A stretch of DNA of 64,000 bases from DMER64 sp041654355 (GCA_041654355.1 JBAZDQ010000001.1:1-64000), one strand, 5' to 3'. Counted from the stretch's first letter, positions 42,880 to 52,088 are shown. A program made the numbers and translations. The notes: generated by a model from the letters alone, not told the origin.

Positions 42880-43274
42880 TCATGAAGCGGGCACTTTGTC
42901 TGTTTACTGTTATTCTTTTGGCCATTGGGCTCCTGTCCTGCCAAAAAAATTACAACCATTACCGGGAGCTGGTATACGGTAAATGGGACCTTATTGGTGT
43001 TGATGGGGAAATACCCTCCCTGAGCGAGCAATTGTATTTCAAGTCCAGCACGAAGGTAACTCTTACTGTTGACGGACAGTCTTATGACGGCGAGTATCAG
43101 TTTTACTGCAACCTTCTTACTACTTACTTTGAAACCAATCAAAATTTGTATCAGGAATGGCGCGTGGAAACCATGAAAGATTCCCTGATGCGTGCTGTTA
43201 TTGAACTCCGTGAAGTGAACGGAGACACCCTGGAAGTGACTGGAACCCTTCTGGAATACAAAAAACTTCCGTGA
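42876..43274 (+). CDS. Small lipoprotein, lipocalin-like
   Basis: 132 residues with a lipoprotein signal ending LLSC (Cys22) and about 105 residues of predicted beta-strand sequence (GKWDLIGVDGE, YLFKSSTKVTLTVDGQ-like strands, TLEVTGTLLEYKK). The W-x-L-I start and length resemble lipocalin-like DUF proteins of Bacteroidota, but no family is certain. Start overlaps hemD and the stop overlaps rnpA (TGATG), so it sits inside a coupled operon. Confidence 0.78.
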   Translation: MIMKRALCLFTVILLAIGLLSCQKNYNHYRELVYGKWDLIGVDGEIPSLSEQLYFKSSTKVTLTVDGQSYDGEYQFYCNLLTTYFETNQNLYQEWRVETMKDSLMRAVIELREVNGDTLEVTGTLLEYKKLP

Positions 43275-43708
43275 TGAACAGCGGAATTTCTTATGCATTT
43301 GCTAAAAAAATGCGTCTTAATTCAAAGAAAGAAATAGACTCCCTGTTTACAGGAGGCCATTCTTTTACTAACGGTCCGTTCCGTGTCTTTTACAGGGTTG
43401 TTAAGCGTCAAGAGAACGGATCGTCTCCCTGCAGCCTGGTAATTAGTGTTCCCAAAAAGCATATCAAATCAGCCGTTAAGAGAAATCTGGCAAAACGACG
43501 TATCCGGGAAGCCTTTCGGCTCAATTATCCGAAATTGCTTGGTCCTGCATTGGAAAACAAAGGAATAAGACTCCTGTTTTTATGTTTATATTTGCCTTAT
43601 GAAGTCTATCCCTACCGCAAACTGGAGGCAAAAATGCAGACACTCCTGGAACGTTTTGCTCAAATACCTGAAGAAAGGATTGATCTTTCCGCTGATTCTG
43701 TTGGTTAA
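43274..43708 (+). CDS. rnpA: Ribonuclease P protein component
   Basis: 144 residues from ATG 43274 (a GTG one codon earlier is possible). The RNR-type motif KRNLAKRRIREAFRLNY and the N-terminal AKKMRLNSKKEIDSLF are diagnostic. It assists the RNase P RNA in tRNA 5' maturation. The start overlaps the lipoprotein stop, and the last 110 bases overlap yidD in another frame. rpmH is not adjacent, unlike in many bacteria. Confidence 0.94.
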   Translation: MNSGISYAFAKKMRLNSKKEIDSLFTGGHSFTNGPFRVFYRVVKRQENGSSPCSLVISVPKKHIKSAVKRNLAKRRIREAFRLNYPKLLGPALENKGIRLLFLCLYLPYEVYPYRKLEAKMQTLLERFAQIPEERIDLSADSVG

Positions 43709-43889
43709 GTGTTATCAGATCTGCATATCTCCTTTTACCCCTCCTTCCTGCCGGTTTACTCCAACCTGTTCTCAATATGCTCTTGAAGCATTACGCAAGC
43801 ACGGTCCATTGAAAGGATTGTATCTGGCGGTCTGGCGTTTTCTCAGGTGTAATCCGTGGGGGGGCAGCGGTTACGACCCGGTTCCCTGA
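43599..43889 (+). CDS. yidD: Membrane protein insertion efficiency factor YidD
   Basis: 96 residues. The core KCYQICISPFTPPSCRFTPTCSQYALEALRKHG (ends cited), with CRFTPTC and the late GGSGYDP, is the YidD signature. It helps YidC-dependent insertion at the inner membrane. The only ATG is at 43599, giving a 110-base overlap with rnpA; internal TTG codons could start a shorter form closer to the usual 70-80 residues. The 3' end overlaps uvrC by 19 bases. Confidence 0.9.
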   Translation: MKSIPTANWRQKCRHSWNVLLKYLKKGLIFPLILLVKCYQICISPFTPPSCRFTPTCSQYALEALRKHGPLKGLYLAVWRFLRCNPWGGSGYDPVP

Positions 43890-45694
43890 GCTTCCAGGTA
43901 TTCCCTCAGCTTTTCAGCCGTTTTTGCCGGGATAACCCCGGAAAGTTCCTGCTGAGTCGCGCCGACTATACGTTTCAGACTTCCAAAATGGTCTAATAGT
44001 TTTTCCATTGTACGGGGTCCTATCCCGGGAACATCTAAAAGAACTGAACGGGCAAATCGGGCACTTCGTTTCTTCCTGTGAAACGTTATACCAAAACGAT
44101 GGGCCTCATTACGCAAATGCATAATGAGCCTTAGAGACGATGAATTTTTATCCAGAAACAAAGGGGTTTTGTCTATAGGCACGTAAATTTCTTCCAATCT
44201 TTTTGCCAGCCCTATAACCGTGACAGCGGGTATCAGATGAAGTGCTTGAAGAGCTGAGAAGGCTGCTGACAATTGTCCTTTTCCTCCGTCTATGACCACC
44301 AATTGGGGCAATGACCCGTTTTCCCTCAACAAACGGCTGTATCGCCTGGTAACAACTTCAGTCATGGATGCAAAATCATTGGGTCCCTCAACGGTTTTTA
44401 TAGTAAAATGACGGTAATCTTGTTTACTGGGAAGACCGTTCTTAAAAACAACACAAGCCGCTACGGGGTAAGTACCCTGCAAGTTGGAATTATCAAAACA
44501 TTCAATATGGACCGGTAAAGAAGGTATATTCAAATCCTGCTGCAATTTTTCCAGCACTTTCCGCGATTTTACATCGCGGTTCCTCCCTTTTTCCCGGGCT
44601 TCCAGGAGACGAACCTGCTCTGTTTTATAATTTTCAGCATTACGAAGACTCAGCGTGACAAGCTTTTTCTTATCTCCTTTAAGGGGAACATGTACCTCGT
44701 AATTGCCCGGGACCGCCTCGGGAAGAAAAGGCACCAGAATCTCCCGTGAAAGCAGTCCTGTCTGCTCTTTCAACTCGGCAAGAAAAAGACTCAGAAGTGT
44801 TTCCCGGTTTTCTTCTATTTGCAATTTGTATTTTACGTTTCGGGACTGAATGACGGCGCCTTCGGAAACCCGCATAAAATTGCCGAATGCCATGGAAGAT
44901 TCATAATCCGTCAAGAGGCTGAATACATCTACATTGGATATACGGGGACTGACAATTACCGATTTGTTCTGATAACGTGTCAAGGCTTCCCATTGCTCTT
45001 TGCATTTTTGGGCCTGTTCAAAATTCAGGGTCGCTACGGCATCTTTCATTTGTTCTTCAAGTAAACTCCTGACAGAAGTAACGTCTCCCTTCAGAATTTT
45101 TATAGCATCCCGGATGTAGTGTCCGTAGATATCCTCTGTTTCTCCTCCCACACAGGGAGCTTTACAGCGGCCTATGTGGAATTGCAGGCATCTGCGGTAG
45201 CGTCCCGCAGCGATTGCTTTGGGTGTTAGTACCAGTGAACAGGTACGCAAAGGATACAAATTGTGGATAAGCTGCAGGAGCTGTCTGCAATAATAAGTGC
45301 TTGTATAAGGGCCAAAATAAAGGGACTTGTCCCTGACCACCTTCCGGGTTTGCATGATCCTGGGAAAAGGTTCGTTTTTGACACATATCCAGGGAAATGT
45401 CTTATCATCCTTAAGCAGGATATTGTATCTGGGTTGCAAGGTCTTGATCAGGTTGTTTTCCAACAACAGCGCATCACTTTCCGTTTCTACTACAGTATAT
45501 TCAAGGGAACAGGCACGGCTGACCATACGTTGGGTTTTAACGGACAATTGTTTCCCCTGTGAAAAATATTGTGAAACCCTTTTTTTTAGGTCTTTGGCTT
45601 TGCCTACATAAATAACCGTTCCGTCTTTGTTCAGAAAACGGTACACTCCGCTTTGATGGGGCAACAGAATCAATTGGTCTTTTATTTGAGCCAT
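43871..45694 (-). CDS. uvrC: UvrABC excinuclease subunit C
   Basis: 607 residues from MAQIKDQLILLPHQSGVYRF at 45694. GIY-YIG nuclease domain (GVYRFLNKDGTVIYVGKAKDLKKRVSQYF by its ends), cysteine pairs CLQFHIGRCKAPC, UVR domain near 200-235, RNase H-like nuclease with HIECFDNSNLQGTYPVAACV (ends cited) and VIDGGKGQL, and C-terminal HhH (LLDVPGIGPRTMEKLLDHFGS). It makes both incisions in nucleotide excision repair. Confidence 0.97.
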   Translation of the reverse strand: MAQIKDQLILLPHQSGVYRFLNKDGTVIYVGKAKDLKKRVSQYFSQGKQLSVKTQRMVSRACSLEYTVVETESDALLLENNLIKTLQPRYNILLKDDKTFPWICVKNEPFPRIMQTRKVVRDKSLYFGPYTSTYYCRQLLQLIHNLYPLRTCSLVLTPKAIAAGRYRRCLQFHIGRCKAPCVGGETEDIYGHYIRDAIKILKGDVTSVRSLLEEQMKDAVATLNFEQAQKCKEQWEALTRYQNKSVIVSPRISNVDVFSLLTDYESSMAFGNFMRVSEGAVIQSRNVKYKLQIEENRETLLSLFLAELKEQTGLLSREILVPFLPEAVPGNYEVHVPLKGDKKKLVTLSLRNAENYKTEQVRLLEAREKGRNRDVKSRKVLEKLQQDLNIPSLPVHIECFDNSNLQGTYPVAACVVFKNGLPSKQDYRHFTIKTVEGPNDFASMTEVVTRRYSRLLRENGSLPQLVVIDGGKGQLSAAFSALQALHLIPAVTVIGLAKRLEEIYVPIDKTPLFLDKNSSSLRLIMHLRNEAHRFGITFHRKKRSARFARSVLLDVPGIGPRTMEKLLDHFGSLKRIVGATQQELSGVIPAKTAEKLREYLEAQGTGS

Positions 45695-45711
45695 AACATT
45701 GTAAAAATACA

Positions 45712-45719
45712 TATATTTG
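45712..45719 (+). promoter_or_regulatory. -7 box for the OlsF-like gene and tadA
   Basis: TATATTTG, 11 bases before ATG 45731, with TTTG at 45685-45688 (23 bases upstream). Confidence 0.55.
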
Positions 45720-45730
45720 CCAAACCATTT

Positions 45731-47515
45731 ATGAAAAAACTAATAGAAACCAAAGATCTGCGACAGGTCTTCGGGGAAAAATCGGTGGTAGGGTTCTTTC
45801 TGGCACCGGCCCTGATGAAATTAATGAAGCTTGACAAGATCAACAAGCTTTATGACAAGGTGGCAGATTTTCAGGGACGAGAATGCCTGGAGGCTTTTCT
45901 GGCCGAAATGCGTATCACATACGATATCCCCGTTACAGATCTGGCCAACCTTCCCAAAGAGGGTCCTTTTATTACGGTATCCAATCATGCCTACGGGGGA
46001 CTGGACGGGATCATCCTGATGCATCTTGTCTCTGAAGAAAGGCCCGATCTGAAGGTTATTGTCAATTTTCTGCTGTCCCGTATAAAACCACTGGAGAATT
46101 TCTTTTTACCTGTCAACGCTTTTGATAAAAACGTATCATCCCGCTCCAGTATCAAAGGGATCCGCCTTGCCAAGGAATGTCTGCAAAACGGGAATCCGTT
46201 AGGTCTTTTCCCTGCCGGCGAAGTTTCTCATCTGGGTCCGTCGGGACTGGTGGAAGATCTTCCCTGGCATACACCTATAGTAAAATTTATACAAAATGCC
46301 GGCGTACAGGTTGTCCCCATTTATTTTGAAGGCCATAACTCGTCGCGGTTTATGCGCCGGGCAAAAATCCACCCCATGCTGCAAACTGCCAGTTTGCCGG
46401 CAGAAGTACTGAACAAAAAGGGCCAACGTATTTCAATACGCATTGGAGCTCCCGTAAGCGTAGCTGAACAGAAACGGTATGAAGATTACAAAGAACTGGG
46501 AGATTACCTGCGTGCCAGGACATATGCCTTGGCGGCAAACATAGAAAAAGAAGATAAGTACAAAGATCTGGAGCAGGCTGCTCCCATCGCTATTGCCAAA
46601 CAAAATGATTTGGCTATAAGAGAAATCGAGCAACTTCCCTCACGTAATTGTTTGTTCAGGATCAATAATTTCGCGGCTTATTTCGCTCCGTATTCTTTCA
46701 TCCCCAACCTGATGTATGAAATCGGACGCAAACGGGAAGAAGCGTTCCGGTCCGTGGGGGAAGGCACGTATCAGCCCCTGGATCTGGATCCTTATGATCG
46801 CAATTACCATCATTTGATCTTGTGGGATAGTGACAAAAAAACGATCGTAGGAGCATACCGAATAGGAATGGGGGCCGAGTTAATGAAACGTTTCGGGTCT
46901 GCGGGTTTTTATAATAGTACACTTTTCCAGTTTGACGAAAAATTTGAACCGGTGCTACGGCAGAGTCTTGAACTGGGCAGAGCTTTCATAAGTCATGAAT
47001 ACCGCTATGAGACCATCCCCATGATGTTGCTGTTCAAGGGACTTTTCCACATCATGTTACGTAACGAAGAATACCGTTATTTTATTGGACCGGTCAGTAT
47101 CTCTTCCTGGTATCCCAAATTGTATCAATCCCTGATACAAAAATATATTATGGAACATCACACCACGCCGGATTACCATGACTGCGTACATCCCAAGAGC
47201 CCGTTTACCCCGGAATTCGGATTGGTCAATCCCACTGTGTTACTCCGTGACGTGCAGACGCCCGAACAACTGGACCGTCTGTTGATGCGCATGAGCAACC
47301 GGCAATACCGCCTTCCTTCGCTTGTCAAACGGTATCTGAAACTAAATGCAAAAGTAGTTGTGTTCAATATTGACAGGGAATTTAACGATTCCCTGGACGG
47401 ATTTATAGTCTGTGATGTAGATGAGGTTTCTAAAGAAGAGTTGCTTATGGTAACCAAGGACATTACAGATCCTTTGGTAATCGAAAAACGCTTTGGAAAA
47501 TCTCTCACAAGATAA
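45731..47515 (+). CDS. olsF: Bifunctional O-/N-acyltransferase for amino-acid lipids (OlsF-like)
   Basis: 594 residues from ATG 45731. Residues about 60-290 form a PlsC/OlsA-type acyltransferase with SNHAYGGLDGI (H86, D92) and LGLFPAGEVSH. Residues about 330-550 are an OlsB/hemolysin-type GNAT domain (DRNYHHLILWDSDKKTIVGAYRIG, ends cited, and LELGRAFISHEYR). This order equals OlsF of Serratia and Flavobacterium; in Bacteroides the two activities are separate genes for glycine lipids. It should make ornithine- or glycine-lipids of the envelope. tadA overlaps its 3' end by 23 bases. Confidence 0.85.
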   Translation: MKKLIETKDLRQVFGEKSVVGFFLAPALMKLMKLDKINKLYDKVADFQGRECLEAFLAEMRITYDIPVTDLANLPKEGPFITVSNHAYGGLDGIILMHLVSEERPDLKVIVNFLLSRIKPLENFFLPVNAFDKNVSSRSSIKGIRLAKECLQNGNPLGLFPAGEVSHLGPSGLVEDLPWHTPIVKFIQNAGVQVVPIYFEGHNSSRFMRRAKIHPMLQTASLPAEVLNKKGQRISIRIGAPVSVAEQKRYEDYKELGDYLRARTYALAANIEKEDKYKDLEQAAPIAIAKQNDLAIREIEQLPSRNCLFRINNFAAYFAPYSFIPNLMYEIGRKREEAFRSVGEGTYQPLDLDPYDRNYHHLILWDSDKKTIVGAYRIGMGAELMKRFGSAGFYNSTLFQFDEKFEPVLRQSLELGRAFISHEYRYETIPMMLLFKGLFHIMLRNEEYRYFIGPVSISSWYPKLYQSLIQKYIMEHHTTPDYHDCVHPKSPFTPEFGLVNPTVLLRDVQTPEQLDRLLMRMSNRQYRLPSLVKRYLKLNAKVVVFNIDREFNDSLDGFIVCDVDEVSKEELLMVTKDITDPLVIEKRFGKSLTR

Positions 47516-47936
47516 AATTTTCATGGAAAAGGCCTTGGAAGAGGCCCGTACGGCTTTCGCAAAAGACGAGATCCCCGTAGGTGCCGTCATTGTTTGCCGG
47601 GGAAAGATCATTGCCAGGGCACACAATCTGACGGAAACGTTAAACGATCCGACGGCACATGCGGAAATGCAGGCTATAACGGCAGCTTGCAGTTTTGTGG
47701 GTGGCAAATACCTGGATGAATGCACCCTGTATGTAACCCTGGAGCCATGTGTAATGTGTGCAGGTGCCTGTGCATGGGCTCAACTGGGCCGTTTGGTTTA
47801 TGCGGCAACCGATCCCAAAAAGGGTTACACTCTTTTTGCAAACAATATTCTTCACCCAAAAACAGAAGTATCAGCGGGTTTGCTCTCTGACCCGGCGGGA
47901 CAGTTAATAAAAGATTTTTTTGCTGGGAAACGCTAA
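47493..47936 (+). CDS. tadA: tRNA-specific adenosine deaminase TadA
   Basis: 147 residues with the zinc deaminase motifs HAEMQA (56-61) and PCVMCAGAC (85-93). It converts A34 to inosine in tRNA-Arg(ACG). The start lies 23 bases inside the preceding gene. Two tRNA-Gln genes follow directly, with their own promoter partly inside the tadA 3' end. Confidence 0.95.
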   Translation: MENLSQDKIFMEKALEEARTAFAKDEIPVGAVIVCRGKIIARAHNLTETLNDPTAHAEMQAITAACSFVGGKYLDECTLYVTLEPCVMCAGACAWAQLGRLVYAATDPKKGYTLFANNILHPKTEVSAGLLSDPAGQLIKDFFAGKR

Positions 47937-47949
47937 TGTTATATCTTTG
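47919..47949 (+). promoter_or_regulatory. Promoter of the tRNA-Gln pair
   Basis: TTTG (47919-47922), 19 bases, TATCTTTG (47942-47949), then 11 bases to the first tRNA base. Confidence 0.8.
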
Positions 47950-47960
47950 CACCCTCCTAC

Positions 47961-48031
47961 TGAGCTATGGTGTAACGGTAGCACTACAGATTTTGGTTCT
48001 GTCTGTCCAGGTTCGAATCCTGGTAGCTCAA
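47961..48031 (+). tRNA. tRNA-Gln (anticodon UUG)
   Basis: 71 bases: acceptor TGAGCTA pairs with TAGCTCA, anticodon stem ACAGA/TCTGT with loop TTTTGGT giving UUG, T arm CCAGGTTCGAATCCTGG, discriminator A. CCA not encoded. Confidence 0.95.
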
Positions 48032-48038
48032 CAAAGGA

Positions 48039-48109
48039 TGAGCTATGGTGTAATGGTAGCACTACAGATTCTGGCTCTGTCGGTCCGGGTTCGAGTCCTG
48101 GTAGCTCAA
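48039..48109 (+). tRNA. tRNA-Gln (anticodon CUG)
   Basis: 71 bases, a near copy of the preceding tRNA 7 bases away, with loop TTCTGGC giving CUG. The T stem has one G-T pair. Its 3' end is only 9 bases from the ATG of the next protein gene. Confidence 0.95.
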
Positions 48110-48118
48110 CTTCTTCAA

Positions 48119-51022
48119 ATGAAAAAACTGATTGCATGCATTGTAACAGGCTGTTTCCTGATAGGAACGCACTTGCCGGCAAACGCCCAGTATTACAAAA
48201 CAGGTGAAGATCCTGCCCGGTTAAAATGGAATCAGTTACAAACCGGTCCTTTTAAAATCATATACCCCAGAGGGACGGATTCCCTGGCATTCCGCTATGC
48301 GTGGCTGCTGGAACAAGTCACGCCACATGTTATGAGTTCACTGGAGGCTTCCACTCCTTCCATACCCGTTGTTCTGCACCCTTACAACCTGAACAGCAAC
48401 GGAATGGTTGTATGGGCACCCAAAAGGATGGAACTGATTACTACGCCACCTCCTTCAGGGTCCTTACACAACTGGGAAAAGCAACTGGTTATTCACGAGA
48501 CCAGGCATGTAGCACAAATGCAACGGGCCGGTGAACATTTTTTCCGTGGCTTCAGGTGGTTATTCGGACAGCAATCAGAAGGAGTGTCCGTTGGATTATA
48601 TTTCCCCAGGTGGCTTCTGGAAGGAGATGCTGTGATAGCCGAAACAGTTTTATCTGCAGCCGGACGCGGCAGGGAAGCCTCTTTTCTGATGCCTTACAAA
48701 GCCTATTTTGCAGAAAACACGTTCTTTTCTTATGATAAATGGCGGTACGGATCCTTGCGTCATTTTACTCCCGATCATTACGCCCTGGGATTCATGAAAT
48801 TATCCGTCGCCACGCTGAATTCGGCAGAGGAAGCGCTCAGTCGCATTTTTACGGATATTACAACATATCCTTATTGGCCGTTTATATACGGGACTACCTT
48901 CAAAAAAAATTACGGGACCTATGCCGTTAAATTATGGGACCCCGCGGTGGAGCATTACAACAATATCTGGCAACAGGAGGCCGGAATCAAAGATCCGGGG
49001 AATCCGGGAACACAGCTGAACCGCAGCGTGAAGGATTACGTACGTTATGCTTCGCCTGCACTGGTAGTGCATGAGGACGGGAGCGAACACCTTTATGCCG
49101 TAAAATCTTCGTTGGCGTTAATATCAAGACTTGTTCGCCTGGACAGGCATAACCCCCAAAAAGAAAAGACCATTTGTCTGACAGGGAACATCAATGGATC
49201 GCTGAATGCTTGCGGTCCCTACCTGTATTGGAGTGAAACAGTCAGCGGATACCGTTGGGCTCATGAAAATTATTCCGTGATCATGAAGTACAACGCGGTT
49301 ACGGGACGCCGGCAACAGCTTACGTACAAAACGCGTTATTTCAATCCGGCACCGGGACCGGAGAACAAACTCCTTGCAGTTGCCTGTTATAAGCCGCAGG
49401 GAGGCTCACAATTGCACCTGTTGAATGCAATGACCGGGGAATTTCTGGAAGGATTTGATATACCAGAAGGTGAGCAAATTACCGAAATAGCATGGTGCAA
49501 CAAGGACACCCTTATTGTAATGATAACAGGAGAAAACGGAACAGGGATATACAAAATGGACCGGAAGTCCGGCCGTCAGACCATGATTCTTCCTCCTGCT
49601 TTTCATTCTTTGGGAGGTTTGCAATATGCTGCGGGGAAAATATACTTTAAAAGCGACCGGTTCTACAATACGGACAACATTTACAGTATGAATGAAGACG
49701 GGTCCGGCATGCTGCAGTTAACCCGGGCGCGCTTTGGTGCTTTTGATCCATTGCCGGCCGGCACACCCTCAGGGACATTCCTGTATTATACCAATTATAC
49801 TTCCCGCGGGTACCAATTGACATGTTTGCATCCGGACAGCCTTGTAAACGCACCTGTGATTTTTTCCCGGGAACGACCGGATCCTTTTATCCTGTCGCAA
49901 CAGACCACTTTTAACGTGGATACATTAAAGGTCCCCGAGAACATTTCTTTCCCCGTTAAAAAGTACAGCAAACTGTTGAATGCTTTCCGGATCCACTCCT
50001 GGATGCCTTTTTATTTCAATTATGATGAACTTGAAAATTTCACTTTTAAAGAATACTACCGGTCTGTGGCGCCGGGGGCAACCCTTATGTCACAGAACAC
50101 CCTTGGAACGCTTGTAACGACCCTGGGATATTCTTATTATAAAGGATTTCATGCCGGACATTTTAAGGTTGATTATTCGGGGTGGCTGCCTGTGTTTACT
50201 TTTCAGGCAGATATAAATGACAGGTACCATACCCACACGTTTACTGTTCCGGAAAACGAACAGTACAAATGGGTCAGCGATACACTGGCCACTCCCAGTC
50301 TTGAGTTTTCCCTGCGTTCTTATATTCCTTTTACTTTCAACAGCCATGGATGGCAACGGGGGCTTGTGCCCCAGATCAGGTACGGTATATCCAACGATAC
50401 ATACACGCATCCCCGGGAAGAGAAAACAATTGTGAACCAAAGGTTCCAGGCAGGTATACAGTATTACCAAATGATGAACCGTGCCCCCAGGGATATTTTT
50501 CCCCACCTGGGATTCGGCTTGAACATCCAAACTTCGTTTGCTCCGGGATCTGCGGCACTCTTTACCCATATCCTGTATATGCAGGCTTACGGCTACCTTC
50601 CCGGCATCCTTAGGAACCAGGCACTTAAATGGAGCCTGGGTTGGCAGGAGCAACAAGACAAAGACCGTTTCTTCTACCTGGGTACGTTCATGGCTGCCCC
50701 ACGAGGTATGGATGATCGTATCCTGGCTCCAAAAACACTTTCTGCCTCTGTGGATTATGCTGTTCCTGTCTGGATAGGAGATCCCTCCATTCCAGATATC
50801 ATATACATCAAACGGTTCCAGGTCATTCCTTTTGCAGATTACCTGCAAACCCGCCAACGGGATGGGGTCAAAAATGTTTACTGGTCTGTCGGGACCGATC
50901 TGCTTATGGATTTTCATTTGTTTCGGATAGGAGTCATGTTTTCTGCAGGGGTTCGCTATGCCTTTACCTGTGAGCACAGGCACCGTTTTGAATTTTTATT
51001 TTCATTCCCCGCTTTTTATTGA
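48119..51022 (+). CDS. Second large secreted HExxH protein with propeller-like and barrel-like regions
   Basis: 967 residues from ATG 48119; the frame is open upstream only because it reads through the tRNA genes. Signal peptide ends near PANAQ. HETRH at 126-130 and E168 in WLLEGDA give the gluzincin pattern. Middle region has propeller-like repeats (NIYSMNEDGSGMLQLTRARFG), and the last 300 residues alternate as in outer-membrane strands, ending in aromatic FPAFY, consistent with a BAM signal. Paralogous in layout to 15389-18337 with low sequence identity. Probably sits in or spans the outer membrane. Target unknown. Confidence 0.78.
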   Translation: MKKLIACIVTGCFLIGTHLPANAQYYKTGEDPARLKWNQLQTGPFKIIYPRGTDSLAFRYAWLLEQVTPHVMSSLEASTPSIPVVLHPYNLNSNGMVVWAPKRMELITTPPPSGSLHNWEKQLVIHETRHVAQMQRAGEHFFRGFRWLFGQQSEGVSVGLYFPRWLLEGDAVIAETVLSAAGRGREASFLMPYKAYFAENTFFSYDKWRYGSLRHFTPDHYALGFMKLSVATLNSAEEALSRIFTDITTYPYWPFIYGTTFKKNYGTYAVKLWDPAVEHYNNIWQQEAGIKDPGNPGTQLNRSVKDYVRYASPALVVHEDGSEHLYAVKSSLALISRLVRLDRHNPQKEKTICLTGNINGSLNACGPYLYWSETVSGYRWAHENYSVIMKYNAVTGRRQQLTYKTRYFNPAPGPENKLLAVACYKPQGGSQLHLLNAMTGEFLEGFDIPEGEQITEIAWCNKDTLIVMITGENGTGIYKMDRKSGRQTMILPPAFHSLGGLQYAAGKIYFKSDRFYNTDNIYSMNEDGSGMLQLTRARFGAFDPLPAGTPSGTFLYYTNYTSRGYQLTCLHPDSLVNAPVIFSRERPDPFILSQQTTFNVDTLKVPENISFPVKKYSKLLNAFRIHSWMPFYFNYDELENFTFKEYYRSVAPGATLMSQNTLGTLVTTLGYSYYKGFHAGHFKVDYSGWLPVFTFQADINDRYHTHTFTVPENEQYKWVSDTLATPSLEFSLRSYIPFTFNSHGWQRGLVPQIRYGISNDTYTHPREEKTIVNQRFQAGIQYYQMMNRAPRDIFPHLGFGLNIQTSFAPGSAALFTHILYMQAYGYLPGILRNQALKWSLGWQEQQDKDRFFYLGTFMAAPRGMDDRILAPKTLSASVDYAVPVWIGDPSIPDIIYIKRFQVIPFADYLQTRQRDGVKNVYWSVGTDLLMDFHLFRIGVMFSAGVRYAFTCEHRHRFEFLFSFPAFY

Positions 51023-51028
51023 TCTCAT

Positions 51029-51721
51029 ATGAAATTTCTACGCTTTTTTTCTCCCTATGAATGGTTCCTTCTTTTAACTATTATTGTACTCAATATCGTA
51101 GTTTTTTTTATAACAGGCCAATGGGATATATTATCTGCCGTTGCTACCATTTCGGGTGTTCTGTGTGTGGTCTTGGTAGCTAAGGGACACATTTCCAACT
51201 ACTTTTTTGGTTTAGTCCAGGTAAGCTTATACACATACCTTTCCTGGGGAGTGGGATACTGGGGAGAAGTAGCCCTTAACGGCCTGTATTACGTTCCCAT
51301 GCAGTTCATCGGGTTTTTCATGTGGAGAAACCGGACCCGGGAAGGAAGCCGGACCTGCGTAAAAGCCAAAAATCTGACCAGGCAGCAACGCGTCCTGTTG
51401 TTTGTACTATGTGCTGTATTGATTACGGGAGGCGGGCTGGTGCTCAAATATTACAACGACCCCGCTCCTTTTCTGGATTCCACTACCACTTTTTTGTCCA
51501 TCGTAGCCATGTATCTCATGGTTAAAACGTATTCCGAACAATGGTATTTATGGATTACAGTCAACGTTTCTACTATCATCATGTGGGGAATGGCTTTCAT
51601 AAGGGAAGGCGATGCCAGTCATCTGATCATTGCATCTATGTGGTGCGTTTACTTGCTCAATTCCGTTCACGGACTTATTATATGGAAAAGGGCTGCCAAA
51701 TCGTCTTCGCTGACAAATTGA
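51029..51721 (+). CDS. pnuC: PnuC-family vitamin/nucleoside transporter
   Basis: 230 residues with seven helices and the PnuC features ISGVLCVVLVAKGHISNYFFGLVQVSLYTYLSW (ends cited), YYVPMQFIGFFMWRNR and WYLWITVNVSTIIMW. It facilitates uptake of nicotinamide riboside or thiamine; the W-x-x-N and substrate-pocket residues cannot separate these by eye. It follows the HExxH gene by 6 bases. Confidence 0.92.
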   Translation: MKFLRFFSPYEWFLLLTIIVLNIVVFFITGQWDILSAVATISGVLCVVLVAKGHISNYFFGLVQVSLYTYLSWGVGYWGEVALNGLYYVPMQFIGFFMWRNRTREGSRTCVKAKNLTRQQRVLLFVLCAVLITGGGLVLKYYNDPAPFLDSTTTFLSIVAMYLMVKTYSEQWYLWITVNVSTIIMWGMAFIREGDASHLIIASMWCVYLLNSVHGLIIWKRAAKSSSLTN

Positions 51722-51818
51722 CAGACTTTGTGCCGTGGCATTGATTTTGCGTTAAGACGATTCGTTGAGTGAAAACGTTAAAAATCAATAATAACAATCA
51801 TTTTAAATTTTAACAGAG

Positions 51819-52088
51819 ATGAAAATCAAACCTTTAGCAGATCGAGTAGTCGTTCAGCCGCAAGAAGCGGAAACCAAGACAGCTTCGGGCCTCTACATTC
51901 CCGACACCGCAAAAGAAAAACCCCAACGTGGAAAAATCGTAGCAGTAGGCAGCGGTAAAAAAGATGAGCCTATGGAATTGAAAGAAGGTGACATGGTTCT
52001 CTACGGCAAATATGCCGGTACCGAGATCAATGTTGACAACGAAGAATACCTTATTATGCGTCAGTCGGACGTTTTAGCCATTATCTAA
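51819..52088 (+). CDS. groES: Co-chaperonin GroES
   Basis: 89 residues, MKIKPLADRVVVQPQEAE, mobile loop ETKTASGLYIPDTAKEK and GDMVLYGKYAGTEI. It caps GroEL. No CIRCE inverted repeat is seen in the 97 bases upstream, and no exact TAnnTTTG box either. Confidence 0.98.
   Translation: MKIKPLADRVVVQPQEAETKTASGLYIPDTAKEKPQRGKIVAVGSGKKDEPMELKEGDMVLYGKYAGTEINVDNEEYLIMRQSDVLAII

Noticed and set aside
47936..48118. N-terminal extension of the second HExxH protein
   Set aside because: The frame reads through two tRNA-Gln genes; a signal peptide begins at ATG 48119.
51722..51818. CIRCE-type heat-shock operator before groES
   Set aside because: No inverted repeat of the TTAGCACTC type is present in the upstream region.
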